This document shows, piece after piece, positions 1 through 8,282 of a stretch of 64,000 nucleotides of DNA. The DNA is from Chitinophagaceae bacterium 26-R-25 (lineage in GTDB: Bacteria; Bacteroidota; Bacteroidia; Chitinophagales; Chitinophagaceae), in the NCBI GenBank assembly GCA_029906195.1, contig JARWSJ010000001.1:1736001-1800000 (forward strand), read 5' to 3'. How positions within the stretch are numbered: position 1 is the stretch's first letter; each line of letters opens with the position of its first letter. Below the pieces are notes generated by a model. It was not told the origin of the DNA and did not search any database. It was given only the letters and a program-made list of their open reading frames with translations. The position numbers were made by a program, and so were the translations under genes.

Positions 1-1
1 A

Positions 2-247
2 TATTACCCTCCTGTAAACTGGAACCCCGGCTACTGGTATCCTTCAGACATCGTGTGTGCCAGTTACAATACAGGTACACTCATGGTAAACATGACAAAC
101 CCCGCACAACCGAAAGGCAACCAGCTGGGCGTTGTTTGGTTGGGTGTTCTTAATGGATTGCTTGAAGGCTCTACCTCCAGCATTGCTACCAGAATTCAGA
201 CAAACATTGGTCAAATGTTTAAACAGTCACCTTATTTAAATCAATAA
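2..247 (+). CDS. C-terminal part of a DUF4136-like protein (cut by window start)
   Basis: The reading frame is open from base 2, so the 5' end lies outside the window. The visible 81 residues begin with an aromatic, proline-rich stretch (YYPPVNWNPGYWYP) and continue with GTLMVNMTNP, VVWLGVLNG and a final IQTNIGQMFKQSP helix. This order, a 'GTL-hydrophobic-D/N' strand followed by 'VWxGvxxG' and a last amphipathic helix ending near a proline, resembles the C-terminus of DUF4136 lipoproteins of Bacteroidota. Function of that family is unknown. It ends 10 bases before the next gene on the same strand, so the two are probably co-transcribed. The family call is a pattern-based inference. Confidence 0.55.
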   Translation, partial: YYPPVNWNPGYWYPSDIVCASYNTGTLMVNMTNPAQPKGNQLGVVWLGVLNGLLEGSTSSIATRIQTNIGQMFKQSPYLNQ

Positions 248-257
248 ACACGACATT

Positions 258-857
258 ATGAAATACCTTTTAACCATAATAGCGGCGTTAACTTTTTATA
301 CGGCAGTAAACGCGCAGCAAGTAGCAGAGTTCAGCTACCAGGTATCGTTTCCGACAGGCAGCTTTAAAGATTTCGTGAGTAAAACTGGTTGGGTAGGATT
401 TAGCGGAGCCTATCTTCACAGACTCAAAAATCCTCAACTATCACTCGGCGGAGCATTCACATGGTTCTATTTCCAGGATAAAAAAGGACATGGAACATAT
501 CCTACAGACAAAGAAAACGCCGCTTTAACAAGTAACCGCAGCAACTATACCAACATTTATCAATTGGTGGCTTTGGTGCAATACGACTTCAAGAACCCCA
601 AAGAACATATGGTGCCTTATGCAAGAATCGGTGTTGGCGGCGCCTACCAGGATCAACGCTCTGACAATGGTCTATACATCATACAGGCAGACGGAGTGCA
701 GTTTGCAGCCCATGCAGATCTTGGCTTGCGATTTAACAGAGACGAAAATCATGGCGTTTATATAGCTGCTACCTATAACACTTTGCCCGCTGCGCAGGCC
801 ATGACCGCGACTACCTTTTTTGGAATAAAGCTTGGCATCAGTGGATGGGGACATTAA
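258..857 (+). CDS. Outer-membrane beta-barrel-like secreted protein, function unknown
   Basis: 199 residues with an N-terminal signal peptide (hydrophobic to about residue 19, cleavage expected after VNA-QQ). The mature part alternates polar and aromatic residues in short strands (GAFTWFYFQD, LVALVQYDF, VPYARIGVGGAY, AHADLGLRF, GVYIAATYN) and ends in a hydrophobic strand FFGIKLGISGWGH, as expected for a small 8-strand porin-like outer-membrane protein. No catalytic motif is visible. It follows the DUF4136-like gene by 10 bases and is probably in the same transcript. The stop is followed by a long AT-rich inverted repeat that may end transcription. Confidence 0.6.
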   Translation: MKYLLTIIAALTFYTAVNAQQVAEFSYQVSFPTGSFKDFVSKTGWVGFSGAYLHRLKNPQLSLGGAFTWFYFQDKKGHGTYPTDKENAALTSNRSNYTNIYQLVALVQYDFKNPKEHMVPYARIGVGGAYQDQRSDNGLYIIQADGVQFAAHADLGLRFNRDENHGVYIAATYNTLPAAQAMTATTFFGIKLGISGWGH

Positions 858-864
858 AGGTGTG

Positions 865-1021
865 ATAATTTGAAAATTTGCGAATTTGAAAATTTGAAAA
901 TTCTTTACGTGCAGCTTATTAGTAATTTAAAAGCAGTCTGCTCCACAAGAATGAATGAAATTAATTGGAAAGATGAACAGAATGCATTTTCAAATTAGCA
1001 TATTTTCAAATTTTCAAATTC
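865..1021. repeat. Paired inverted octamer arms (aatttgaaa type)
   Basis: Arm A at 865-902 repeats (g)aatttgaaa and arm B at 986-1021 carries the reverse complement (tttcaaatt). The spacer between the arms is about 80 bases. The element starts 8 bases after the stop of the barrel gene. No gene is visible in the spacer. Confidence 0.7.
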
Positions 1022-1085
1022 ACTCAGTGCAAACCATCGGTACATTTTTCTCTATAACCATTCATTAAATCTTAATTATTGTTTT

Positions 1086-1631
1086 ATGAAAAAGTCTCTA
1101 TTGATTCTAATTGCTTCTATCTCGTCGCTCAGCATCTTTGCGCAGGATGATGTAGTGATCAAAGGTTCCGGCGCTACTCCTGTTACGGAGCAAATGGCTC
1201 CTAAAAAAGTTGTTGATAGTCTTCACCAAAGATTTCCCGATGCGAAGTCTGTTCAGTATTTCAAAGCAAATCCTGCTAATGTAAAAAAATGGAACATTAC
1301 GCATGAAGACAATTTGCAATCTGGTGAAACCATTGACCACTACACCATTAGTTTCAAACGGGATGACATGCAATATTATGGTTTGTACGATGCAAACGGA
1401 CACTTGCTGGTATCAAGACTTGAACAAAAAGACGCAGAACTTCCCGAAGCGGTAAAAGCTTCTCTTAAAAAAGCAGGTGAAGGAAAAGGATACACTATAG
1501 TAGACAAAACTTATTATAAAACCAGCAACTACGGCAATCACAAAGAATACTACGAAGTAACCGCCACCAACGGTTCTAAGAAGAAGAAAGTGATTGTTGC
1601 GCCGGATGGCACGATTGTAAAAGTTAAATAG
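1086..1631 (+). CDS. Secreted PepSY-like (BLIP-like) protein
   Basis: 181 residues with a signal peptide (MKKSLLILIASISSLSIFAQ, cleavage after FAQ). The mature part holds two similar segments with the pattern 'VVDSLHQRFPDAKSVQY... WNITHE... YTISFKRDDMQYYGLYDANGHLL' and 'LPEAVKASLKKA...YTIVDKTYYKT...YYEVTATNGSKKKKVIVAPDGTIVK'. This is the layout of the putative beta-lactamase-inhibitor-like PepSY fold common in Bacteroidota periplasmic proteins. No enzyme motif is seen; a periplasmic binding or inhibitor role is only a family inference. The TAG stop is the first triplet of a tandem octamer arm (taggaattag...). Confidence 0.65.
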   Translation: MKKSLLILIASISSLSIFAQDDVVIKGSGATPVTEQMAPKKVVDSLHQRFPDAKSVQYFKANPANVKKWNITHEDNLQSGETIDHYTISFKRDDMQYYGLYDANGHLLVSRLEQKDAELPEAVKASLKKAGEGKGYTIVDKTYYKTSNYGNHKEYYEVTATNGSKKKKVIVAPDGTIVKVK

Positions 1632-1723
1632 GAATTAGAAATTAGGAATTAGAAGAAAGCAGCATCCACTAGTAAATGGTGCACTCTTCTAATTCCTAAC
1701 TCCTAATTTCTAATTCCTAATTA
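1629..1723. repeat. Paired inverted octamer arms (aattagga type) between convergent genes
   Basis: Arm A 1629-1655 and arm B 1685-1723 are tandem variants of aattagga and its complement. They sit exactly between two convergent genes; arm A contains the stop of the left gene and arm B the stop of the right gene. A transcript from either side would fold into a long A/U-rich hairpin, so a bidirectional terminator role is plausible. Confidence 0.75.
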
Positions 1724-2692
1724 CTCAACCGCCATTTCCATTCTCCTCTTAACCGCCACTTTCCTCTCCTTCCTTGCCTTGGCTATGTTAATCAGTAACA
1801 CGCTGGTTAAAATGATGGCAAGACCAAGAATTTGAATCCAGCTCATGGGTTCGTTGTTGAAAAATACACCCAGCAACACAGCTACCACAGGGTTTACATA
1901 ACCATAGGTACTTACCTGCGTAGCGGAACGAACCTGCAACAGCCATACATATGCGCTATAGGCTATTAATGAACCAAACACGATAAGATAACCTAAGGAC
2001 ATCCATGCGCCGGTGCTTACTGCAGCAAACGAAAAACTTTTTGTTTCACCTGATAAAAATGCAAAAGGTAAAAATGCAATGCCTGCGGCAAACATTTGCC
2101 ATGCAGTGTTTACAGTGGCGGGATATGCTGAACTTTTTGCTTTTGAATACAATGAACCACCTGCCCAGCTCATTGATCCAACAATTAAGATAAGTAGTCC
2201 CAATACTTGTGCGCCTGTATTGGCAGATGACATTGATTCTGTGATGCGCTGAACAAACAATAGAATTACGCCGGCAAACCCAATGAACAAACCCGTCAGC
2301 GTTTCGCGGCTCTTGAAGTTCTCTGTCCAGTGTGCCCTGTCAAGCATCACGAACCAAATGGGCACTGATGATACAAGCACCGCCACCAGCGAGCTTGGCA
2401 ATGTTTGTTCTGCCCAGATCACCGCACCATTTCCTATCAGCAATAACAAAATACCACTGATGGCTGCATGCTTGATGAGCGTTGGGTTCCAAATCTTTTC
2501 ACCTTTTATAATGCACCAGATCAGCAATATAGATCCGGCAATTAAAAATCTTAATGCCCCCATAATAAAGGGAGGAAATTCTGCTACTGCCTTTTGTATA
2601 AAGAAATAAGTTGATCCCCACACAATGTATACAGTCGCGAAAGCGAGGATCACCATTAGTGGTGACACTTTTTTAGATTGTTCGATGTTCAT
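1721..2692 (-). CDS. EamA/DMT-family exporter
   Basis: 323 residues with about ten hydrophobic segments in two EamA repeats. The first repeat starts with VYIVWGSTYFFIQKAV and the FPPFIMGALRFL motif, the second with GSMSWAGGSLYSK. The layout and length match drug/metabolite-transporter exporters of amino acids or related metabolites. The start lies 7 bases downstream of the stop of an Lrp/AsnC regulator on the same strand, so the pair is very likely one operon in which the regulator senses the exported amino acid. Substrate cannot be read from the sequence. The TAA stop overlaps an aattagga arm. Confidence 0.85.
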   Translation of the reverse strand: MNIEQSKKVSPLMVILAFATVYIVWGSTYFFIQKAVAEFPPFIMGALRFLIAGSILLIWCIIKGEKIWNPTLIKHAAISGILLLLIGNGAVIWAEQTLPSSLVAVLVSSVPIWFVMLDRAHWTENFKSRETLTGLFIGFAGVILLFVQRITESMSSANTGAQVLGLLILIVGSMSWAGGSLYSKAKSSAYPATVNTAWQMFAAGIAFLPFAFLSGETKSFSFAAVSTGAWMSLGYLIVFGSLIAYSAYVWLLQVRSATQVSTYGYVNPVVAVLLGVFFNNEPMSWIQILGLAIILTSVLLINIAKARKERKVAVKRRMEMAVE

Positions 2693-2699
2693 AATGTTG

Positions 2700-3170
2700 T
2701 TACTTTTCAGGGATAATAATCTGTTGCTGTTCTTTCACTGTTTCAAGTACAATCGTTGTTTTCGTAGAGGAAACTTCAGGTATCTTTCGCAATTCATCAC
2801 GCATGAGGCGCATAAGCGAAGCGGAGTCAGCGGTTCTTACCTTAATTAAAAAACAATCTTCACCTGCAATGTGATGTACTTCCTGCACTTCCGGAAGTGC
2901 AGCTAGTAAAGTTGCAGCGTTGGTACTGCATGCAAATCCAACGGAGGTACGAATGAAAATAAATGCGAGCATCGTTTGCTTTACGGCCAAAGGATCAATT
3001 TGGGTTGTGTACCCTTTTATAACTTCCTTTTGCTCCAGCTTGCGAACTCTTTCCAAAACGGCAGAAGGCGCCATCTTCACTTCTTTAGCAAGATCCGCGT
3101 TGGAGATCTTTGCATTCGCCTGGATGATATTCAGGATCTGCAGATCGATCTTGTCTAAAGTAATTTCCAT
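2700..3170 (-). CDS. Lrp/AsnC-family transcriptional regulator
   Basis: 156 residues. Residues 5-55 form the AsnC-type winged helix (IDLQILNIIQANAKIS, NADLAKEVKMAPSAVLERVRKLE, GYTTQIDP). Residues about 65-145 form the RAM/ligand-sensing domain, with VHHIAGEDCFLIKVRT as the typical GxxD-like sensing strand. It is the first gene of a two-gene unit with the EamA exporter. Local control of the exporter in response to an amino acid is the usual arrangement and is inferred here. Effector unknown. Confidence 0.9.
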   Translation of the reverse strand: MEITLDKIDLQILNIIQANAKISNADLAKEVKMAPSAVLERVRKLEQKEVIKGYTTQIDPLAVKQTMLAFIFIRTSVGFACSTNAATLLAALPEVQEVHHIAGEDCFLIKVRTADSASLMRLMRDELRKIPEVSSTKTTIVLETVKEQQQIIIPEK

Positions 3171-3414
3171 TTCGACTAATTTTCTGTAAATCTAAAACCA
3201 TTTAGAATTAAATTCAAGAAAAAATTAAAAAAACGAATATAATTCTGAAATAAGTGGTCACCAGGCACCAGTTGCCGGACGCCGGTGGGCTTAAAGTGAA
3301 GATTTTTTTACAAAAAACAAAAAGGGCGTTTGGCTGAAATGCAGATTAGACGAGCGTTTGGAAACTTTATGCTTATGACCGAATAAAATTCGGTGAAAAT
3401 TGAAAATTTCGCAT

Positions 3415-3543
3415 CCCGTAGAGACAAGGCACTGCCTTGTCTCTTTTGCACAATTATACTGGTAGTACAGACAAGGCACTGCCTTGTCTCTTTTGCACCA
3501 TTAACCTGCTAGCGCAGACAAGGCAGTGCCTTGTCTCTACGGG
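3415..3543. repeat. Cluster of three palindromes (GAGACAAGGCA unit)
   Basis: Within the 3171-3536 gap, three near-identical palindromes lie at 3421-3443, 3469-3490 and 3516-3536. Each is an 11-base arm gagacaaggca facing its complement across a single base. The whole block is itself an inverted repeat: it opens with cccgtagagac (3415) and closes with gtctctacggg (3543). The right edge overlaps the end of folP, and the folP TAG stop (3537-3539) is part of the repeat. The rest of the gap (3171-3414) shows nothing gene-like. The layout resembles REP/REPIN elements; no transposase is nearby. Confidence 0.8.
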
Positions 3544-4373
3544 TGCACCGAATTAATTGCGTCCACCAACTTCACCGCTTCCACCGCTTCCCTCACATCA
3601 TGTACACGCAAAATGTTCGCGCCGTTCATAAGACTCACGGTGTTTAAAACGGTTGTTCCGTTCAATGCTTCTTCCGCTGTTGTCCCGAGTGTCCGATATA
3701 TCATTCCTTTTCTTGAAAGGCCTATTAATAAAGGCTTTTCGAGTATTTTTAAAAGCGAAAGATTCTTCAGGATTTCGAAATTGTGCGCAAATGTTTTGGC
3801 GAAGCCAAGGCCAGGGTCAACAATGACATCATGAATGCCGTTCTTTTTGCAGAGGTCAATTCTTTCAACAAAAAAATCAAGCACTTCCCTCGTCACATTC
3901 TCATAGTGGGCAAACTCGTGCATGTTTTGCGGGGTGCCCCTCATGTGCATGCAGATGTAGGGAACATTCAGCTTGCCGACAGCTGCCAGCATATCATCAT
4001 CAAGCGTGCCGCCGCTTATATCGTTAATGATGCAAGCGCCGTTTTCTACCGTTTCTTTTGCCACTTTACTATAAAAAGTATCCACAGAAATAAACGCTTC
4101 CGGAAAATGCTCATGAAGTGTTTTTACCGGCTCCACTACCCTTTGTAACTCTTCTTCCACCGCAATCAAATCACTGCCCGGACGCGTGCTTTGGCCGCCA
4201 ATGTCAAGAACGGCAGCACCTTCCAGCAACATCTTTTCCGCCTGCCGCAAAATTCCATCGAGCTGTTGCTGGCGGCTACCTGTAAAAAATGAATCCGGTG
4301 TTATATTAATTATGCCCATTACCAAAGGCTTATTTATTTCTAAAATCCGGCCTTTGCAATTGAGTGTGTACAT
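3537..4373 (-). CDS. folP: Dihydropteroate synthase
   Basis: 278 residues, normal family length. It condenses 6-hydroxymethyl-dihydropterin diphosphate with p-aminobenzoate in folate synthesis. All family motifs are present in order: GIINITPDSFF (about 20-30), DIGGQSTRPG (about 57-66), SVDTF, NDISGG, the MHMRGTP loop, DPGLGFAKT, GLSRKG and the final RVHDV. The stop codon is contributed by an adjacent palindromic repeat. It is divergent from the DUF1599-DoxX gene pair; this neighbourhood (folP, DUF1599, BT_3928-type DoxX) recurs in Bacteroidota. Sequence shows no damage. Confidence 0.95.
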   Translation of the reverse strand: MYTLNCKGRILEINKPLVMGIINITPDSFFTGSRQQQLDGILRQAEKMLLEGAAVLDIGGQSTRPGSDLIAVEEELQRVVEPVKTLHEHFPEAFISVDTFYSKVAKETVENGACIINDISGGTLDDDMLAAVGKLNVPYICMHMRGTPQNMHEFAHYENVTREVLDFFVERIDLCKKNGIHDVIVDPGLGFAKTFAHNFEILKNLSLLKILEKPLLIGLSRKGMIYRTLGTTAEEALNGTTVLNTVSLMNGANILRVHDVREAVEAVKLVDAINSVHP

Positions 4374-4386
4374 TGTATTATTTTTG
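4353..4386 (+). promoter_or_regulatory. Bacteroidota-type promoter for the DUF1599 gene
   Basis: TTTG at 4353-4356 and TATTTTTG at 4379-4386 match the -33 TTTG and -7 TAnnTTTG elements with a 22-base spacer. The element overlaps the first codons of divergent folP and points toward the DUF1599 gene. Confidence 0.5.
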
Positions 4387-4512
4387 GCAAAATAAGGGAA
4401 GATCGTGAAACGTCAATCGTCAATCGTGAATTCGCCGGAGGGCATCATTCACGTTCCGCGATTCAACATTCGCGATTGCTCACCAACGATTCACTATTTA
4501 TCACAAACGTTC

Positions 4513-5064
4513 ATGGCAAATACTATTCACCAGTACGATCAGGCAGTTAACAGTTGCAAGGAAATATTTATTAAAAAGACCAAGGACTATGGCACTTCAT
4601 GGCGTGTGCTGCGCACCATTTCCATCGTTGATCAGATCTTCATCAAAGCGAAACGCATTCGCACCATCCAGGAAAACAAGCAACAAAAGATAGACGACAA
4701 TATCCAGTCGGAGTTCATGGGTATTCTCAACTATGGCGTGATTGGCCTTATTCAGCTGGATAAGAAAAATGACGAAATAGATGAAGTACCTGTTGATCTG
4801 GTGGAGAAATTATACAGCGAAAAAATTGAGGCGGCAAAATCCCTCATGCAAAATAAAAATCATGACTACGGCGAAGCATGGCGCGACATGAGCCAGGAAA
4901 GCTTCACCGATCTGATCCTGACCAAACTCTTACGTATCAAACAAATCTTGCTGAACGAAGGCAAAACCCTTATCAGCGAAGGCATTGACGCAAACTATTT
5001 CGACATTATCAATTACGCAGCTTTTGCACTGATCCTGATCGGCGAAGGCAAACACGGTAAATAA
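4513..5064 (+). CDS. DUF1599 domain protein
   Basis: 184 residues from the ATG at 4513. The frame is open back to 4405, but the upstream part encodes a low-complexity stretch made of repeated 'aatcgtgaa'-like DNA, and the family normally starts just before YDQAVNSCKEIF, so I place the start at 4513. The protein holds two copies of the DUF1599 unit: CKEIFIKKTKDYGTSWRVLR...DQIFIKAKRIRTIQE and AKSLMQNKNHDYGEAWRDM...DLILTKLLRIKQI. The 'DYGxxWR' repeats are the family signature. Biochemical role is not known to me. The gene is followed after 116 bases by the DoxX-type gene. The stop overlaps an aattgaaa arm. Confidence 0.85.
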   Translation: MANTIHQYDQAVNSCKEIFIKKTKDYGTSWRVLRTISIVDQIFIKAKRIRTIQENKQQKIDDNIQSEFMGILNYGVIGLIQLDKKNDEIDEVPVDLVEKLYSEKIEAAKSLMQNKNHDYGEAWRDMSQESFTDLILTKLLRIKQILLNEGKTLISEGIDANYFDIINYAAFALILIGEGKHGK

Positions 5065-5157
5065 TTGAAAATTGAAAGTTGAAAATGAACCTAAAAACAT
5101 TTGGCCCGCTATAACAATGTAACACACAAAGCATTTTCAACTTTCAATTTTCAACTA
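5062..5157. repeat. Paired inverted octamer arms (aattgaaa type)
   Basis: Arm A 5062-5087 starts inside the DUF1599 stop codon; arm B 5132-5157 is its inverted copy. The spacer is about 44 bases. The next gene on the same strand starts 23 bases further on. Confidence 0.75.
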
Positions 5158-5180
5158 ACTTCTAACTTCCTGAATTAAAC

Positions 5181-6293
5181 ATGAAAACATTAATCAACAT
5201 CGCAAGAATCATCGTAGGAGTCCTGTTCATTTTTTCGGGGCTCGTAAAGGCAAACGATCCGCTCGGACTTAGTTACAAAATGCAGGAGTTTTTTGAAGTC
5301 TGGGGCTGGAACGGCTTAAACAATTTCACACTCACATTATCTATACTGATGATCGTTTTCGAAATAGTGGCAGGTGTCGCTATTTTGCTGGGCTGGCGAA
5401 TGAAACTCTTTAGCTGGTTGCTGCTGTTGCTGATCATCTTTTTCACATTCCTTACCGGCTATGCTTTATTCTCCGGGAAAATACAAACCTGCGGATGCTT
5501 TGGTGATTGTATTCCGTTAACGGCGCAGCAATCTTTCATGAAAGACTTGTTCCTGCTGGTGTTGATACTGCTGATATTTTTCAACTACAAAAAGATCCAA
5601 CCACTCTTTAGCAGTAAGGTAAGTGTGGCTTTATTGCTCTTGTCGTTTGGTGCAAGCTTTATATTCCAGTGGTATGTGTTGACCTATCTTCCTACGAAAG
5701 ATTGTCTGCCTTACCGCGTTGGGTATAACATTCCGGAAAAAATGAAAATTCCTGCGGGAGCCATTCCCGATAGTACAGTGATTTCTTTTGTCTACAATAA
5801 AGCAGGTAAAGACATTGAATTTACCGCAGATTCATTCCCTGCCGATTTCGATGACTCTTTGTACCATTTCGTAAAACGCTATGACAAAGTTATTCGCAAA
5901 GGAAACGCTGCGCCCGCCATTAAAGACTTTGTCCTGATTACTCCTTCGGGAAATGACAGTACCGAAGCGTTAATGCACAGCCAGGGAAATATGTACCTGT
6001 TCTTTATTCACGATGAAGACAATGCTCCTAACTGGAAAGCGCAGTTGTTTGAAATCTACAAATTGGCCCAACACAAAAACATTCCATTGTTCTTTGTGTC
6101 TGCATTACCAGAAGAAAATATTAAAGCACTAGTAGGCAAACCCATGCAGGACGTGCCTTTACTCAAATGCGATGCCGTGGCCGTTAAAACCGCCTGCCGC
6201 ACAAGCGCTGTATTGTATCTGATCAATAACGGAACCATTGTAAACAAATACAGCTATGCGAAACTTGGAAAGGCGATGGATGAAATGAAGTGA
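5181..6293 (+). CDS. BT_3928-type DoxX/MauE membrane protein with thioredoxin-like C-terminus
   Basis: 370 residues. Residues 1-135 form four transmembrane segments of the DoxX/MauE kind (IIVGVLFIFSGLVKANDPLG at the start, TCGCFGDCIPLT with four closely spaced residues of a Cys motif at about 108-117). A fifth helix follows at about 145-165. The rest is periplasmic and ends in a thioredoxin-like fold (QGNMYLFFIHDEDN, KNIPLFFVSAL, TSAVLYLINNGTIVNKYSY). A role in membrane redox or cytochrome maturation is inferred from the MauE-like Cys motif. It follows DUF1599, as in other Bacteroidota. TGA is the first triplet of an aactgaat arm. Confidence 0.8.
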   Translation: MKTLINIARIIVGVLFIFSGLVKANDPLGLSYKMQEFFEVWGWNGLNNFTLTLSILMIVFEIVAGVAILLGWRMKLFSWLLLLLIIFFTFLTGYALFSGKIQTCGCFGDCIPLTAQQSFMKDLFLLVLILLIFFNYKKIQPLFSSKVSVALLLLSFGASFIFQWYVLTYLPTKDCLPYRVGYNIPEKMKIPAGAIPDSTVISFVYNKAGKDIEFTADSFPADFDDSLYHFVKRYDKVIRKGNAAPAIKDFVLITPSGNDSTEALMHSQGNMYLFFIHDEDNAPNWKAQLFEIYKLAQHKNIPLFFVSALPEENIKALVGKPMQDVPLLKCDAVAVKTACRTSAVLYLINNGTIVNKYSYAKLGKAMDEMK

Positions 6294-6461
6294 CTGAATG
6301 ACTGAGTAACCGAATAACTGAATAACTGAATAACTCGCAAAACGCCTAACGCTGAATGCCAAACGCAAGGCACTCCGTTGGGCGTTTTGCTTTCTGCGTT
6401 AAGCGTTGGGCGTTCAGCTCCCGTGAGTTTATTCAGTCATTCAGTTATTCAGTAACTCAAC
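6291..6461. repeat. Nested inverted repeat: aactgaat arms enclosing aacgcctaacgc arms
   Basis: Outer arms at 6291-6334 and 6426-6461 are tandem aactgaat / agttattc units. Inside them a second class (aacgcctaacgctgaatgcc at 6338 onward, gcgttaagcgttgggcgttc at 6396-6417) forms its own inverted pair. Both flanking convergent genes end in the outer arms. Confidence 0.8.
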
Positions 6462-7763
6462 CGCATACAAATTCCCATCTGCGCTTCCCACATAGAGAAC
6501 ATTCTTTCTTACTACCGGAGAGGACACAATTGAGCCAAGTGTATACAGGTTGCTCATGGCATCAACGGTAGTTTGATAAAAGGCTCGATCTTTTCCTGCA
6601 GCTGCGACATCAAAATCAAGTGTATTGTCTTTTAAAACTTTGTGCGCATTGTTTCTTCTGGCATCAAATGCAAAGACATCCAACTGTTTTCCACTTGCGA
6701 TGTCGATAGCAAATAACTGCCCCGTAAAATCGCCGAAATAAGCAATTTTGCCGTCGATGGCAGGCTTGTTATAGATGTAGCCGTTCGCTTTGATGCGGTA
6801 CAGTTCTTTTCCTGTTTGCTTATTGGCAGCAATAAAACTGTAGGAATCCGAGGTGCTAAAGAAAACTGTATTGTCTTTCAAATTAGCTGCGGCCATTACC
6901 CAGGAACTTTCCGCATCATACTTCCACTCCAATGCACCTGTATTTGCATTTAAAGCATAAAAAAAAGCATCTCTCGTGCCAAAGTATATCGTACTGTCAA
7001 CTGCCACAGGAGCCGCCTGGATTCCTTCCAGCACATGATAAACCGGCTGCTCTCCTGTTTTAAATTTCCATTTTATTGTTCCATCTTTTGCGTCAATGGC
7101 GTAGAGATTAAAATCCCAACTACCAATGTATAAAACACCTTTGTACAATAGAGGAGCCGCATGTATTGGTCCGCCGGTGGTTCGTTTCCAAACCATCGTT
7201 CCCGTTTTGGCATTAAGCGCATACGCATTTCCGTCACTACTGCCGAAGCATACATTTCCAGTTGTACTGTCGATTACAGGAGACGACAGAAAAAAGTCGA
7301 ACGGATCATCCATATACAAACTATCCGGCTTCATAGTCCACAAACCTTTTGCGCCGATATGTTTTTCCCCACCTGTTTTAAACCTCCATATTTCACGACC
7401 ATTTTTTGCATTAAGCGCGTAATAAAATCCATCGTAACTACCGAAAAATACCGTGTTTTTAAACACCGTTGCAGAAGAATTGATGCTTCCTTTTGTAGTG
7501 AATTTCCATTTCAGTTTACCGCTGTTTTGATCGATCGCATAGAAGCAACTGTCCTCACTTCCAATAAATACCATTCCATTTTGTATAGCGGGTGTTGAGA
7601 ATATTTTGCCGTTTGTTTGAAATTGCCATTTAATGGCTTTGAACACCTGAACAGTATCGCGATTTTCCGGCCCTGGGACTCGAATTGTATTGGCTGCACT
7701 CGTTTGTGTGAAAAAATGTAGAAGGGTTATTAGCAGGAATAGAGGAATAGATTTTTTCATCAA
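6441..7763 (-). CDS. Secreted PQQ-like beta-propeller protein
   Basis: 440 residues with a signal peptide (hydrophobic to about residue 23, cleavage near TSA-AN). The mature part is a chain of about eight propeller blades with the pattern 'P-ixxxxVfiGsxDxxfYAldaxtGxxxWkf' (GSEDSCFYAIDQNSGKLKWKF, GSYDGFYYALNAKNGREIWRF, GSSDGNAYALNAKTG and others). This is the BamB/PQQ-dehydrogenase propeller fold. No dehydrogenase cofactor motif is seen, so a structural or scaffold role fits better than an enzyme. The last residues LLNN and the stop are encoded by the aactgaat repeat arm, so the natural C-terminus has been shaped by the repeat. Confidence 0.85.
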   Translation of the reverse strand: MMKKSIPLFLLITLLHFFTQTSAANTIRVPGPENRDTVQVFKAIKWQFQTNGKIFSTPAIQNGMVFIGSEDSCFYAIDQNSGKLKWKFTTKGSINSSATVFKNTVFFGSYDGFYYALNAKNGREIWRFKTGGEKHIGAKGLWTMKPDSLYMDDPFDFFLSSPVIDSTTGNVCFGSSDGNAYALNAKTGTMVWKRTTGGPIHAAPLLYKGVLYIGSWDFNLYAIDAKDGTIKWKFKTGEQPVYHVLEGIQAAPVAVDSTIYFGTRDAFFYALNANTGALEWKYDAESSWVMAAANLKDNTVFFSTSDSYSFIAANKQTGKELYRIKANGYIYNKPAIDGKIAYFGDFTGQLFAIDIASGKQLDVFAFDARRNNAHKVLKDNTLDFDVAAAGKDRAFYQTTVDAMSNLYTLGSIVSSPVVRKNVLYVGSADGNLYAVELLNN

Positions 7764-8282
7764 TAATAATTCTTTAAAAATTTTACCGGACTAGTAAAAG
7801 ATAAACAATATAGGTACTTTAGTGCGACGCTGCAATAAGCAAACGCCTTTAGTGGGCCGTAGTTCGTGAAGACACGATAGCCCGTCAACTTAATGTCTCT
7901 CTGTTCAAAGAACAGATGGCGTTAAACATGTCGACCCTACGGGGCTGGCTCTATATTGTCTAAAATAATTTCTTTTTCTACTAACGTGTCACCCCGATGG
8001 GGCTATTAACCTCGGGAGCACGTTGAATACAGCCCCATCGGGGCGACACGTTAGTAGAAAATATACGATTCAGCGATCCAAATACCAGCCCCGTAGGGGC
8101 GGCATGTTAAATATCGCGAAGCGATAGACGTTCAGCGTGGCTTAAATTGGCGGCAATGTTGACGACACTAACCGTGCATCCGGATATATTAGAATGTTAC
8201 TGCAATAACCTCATTCCATTACTTCCCTCTGTTCGCTAAACCAAATCGAATCAATCATTGTTAACGTATAAAACGAGTTTCC
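7764..8282. other. 519-base gene-free spacer with nested inverted repeats
   Basis: No credible gene. Inner arms: ctactaacgtgtcaccccga (7979 onward) faces tcggggcgacacgttagtag (to about 8060). Outer arms: catgtcgaccctacggggct (7927 onward) faces agccccgtaggggcggcatg (to about 8106). The GC-rich palindromic cores (ccccgatgggg, cctacgggg) differ in composition from the AT-rich octamer arms elsewhere and may be a separate repeat family. It lies between divergent genes, so promoters for the propeller and aldolase genes should also be here, but I could not identify them. Confidence 0.6.

Noticed and set aside
3291-3479. A 62-codon minus-strand frame
   Set aside because: Most of it is made of the gagacaaggca palindromes.
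4405-4512. N-terminal extension of the DUF1599 protein
   Set aside because: The extra 36 codons come from aatcgtgaa-type repeated DNA and the family begins at the 4513 start.
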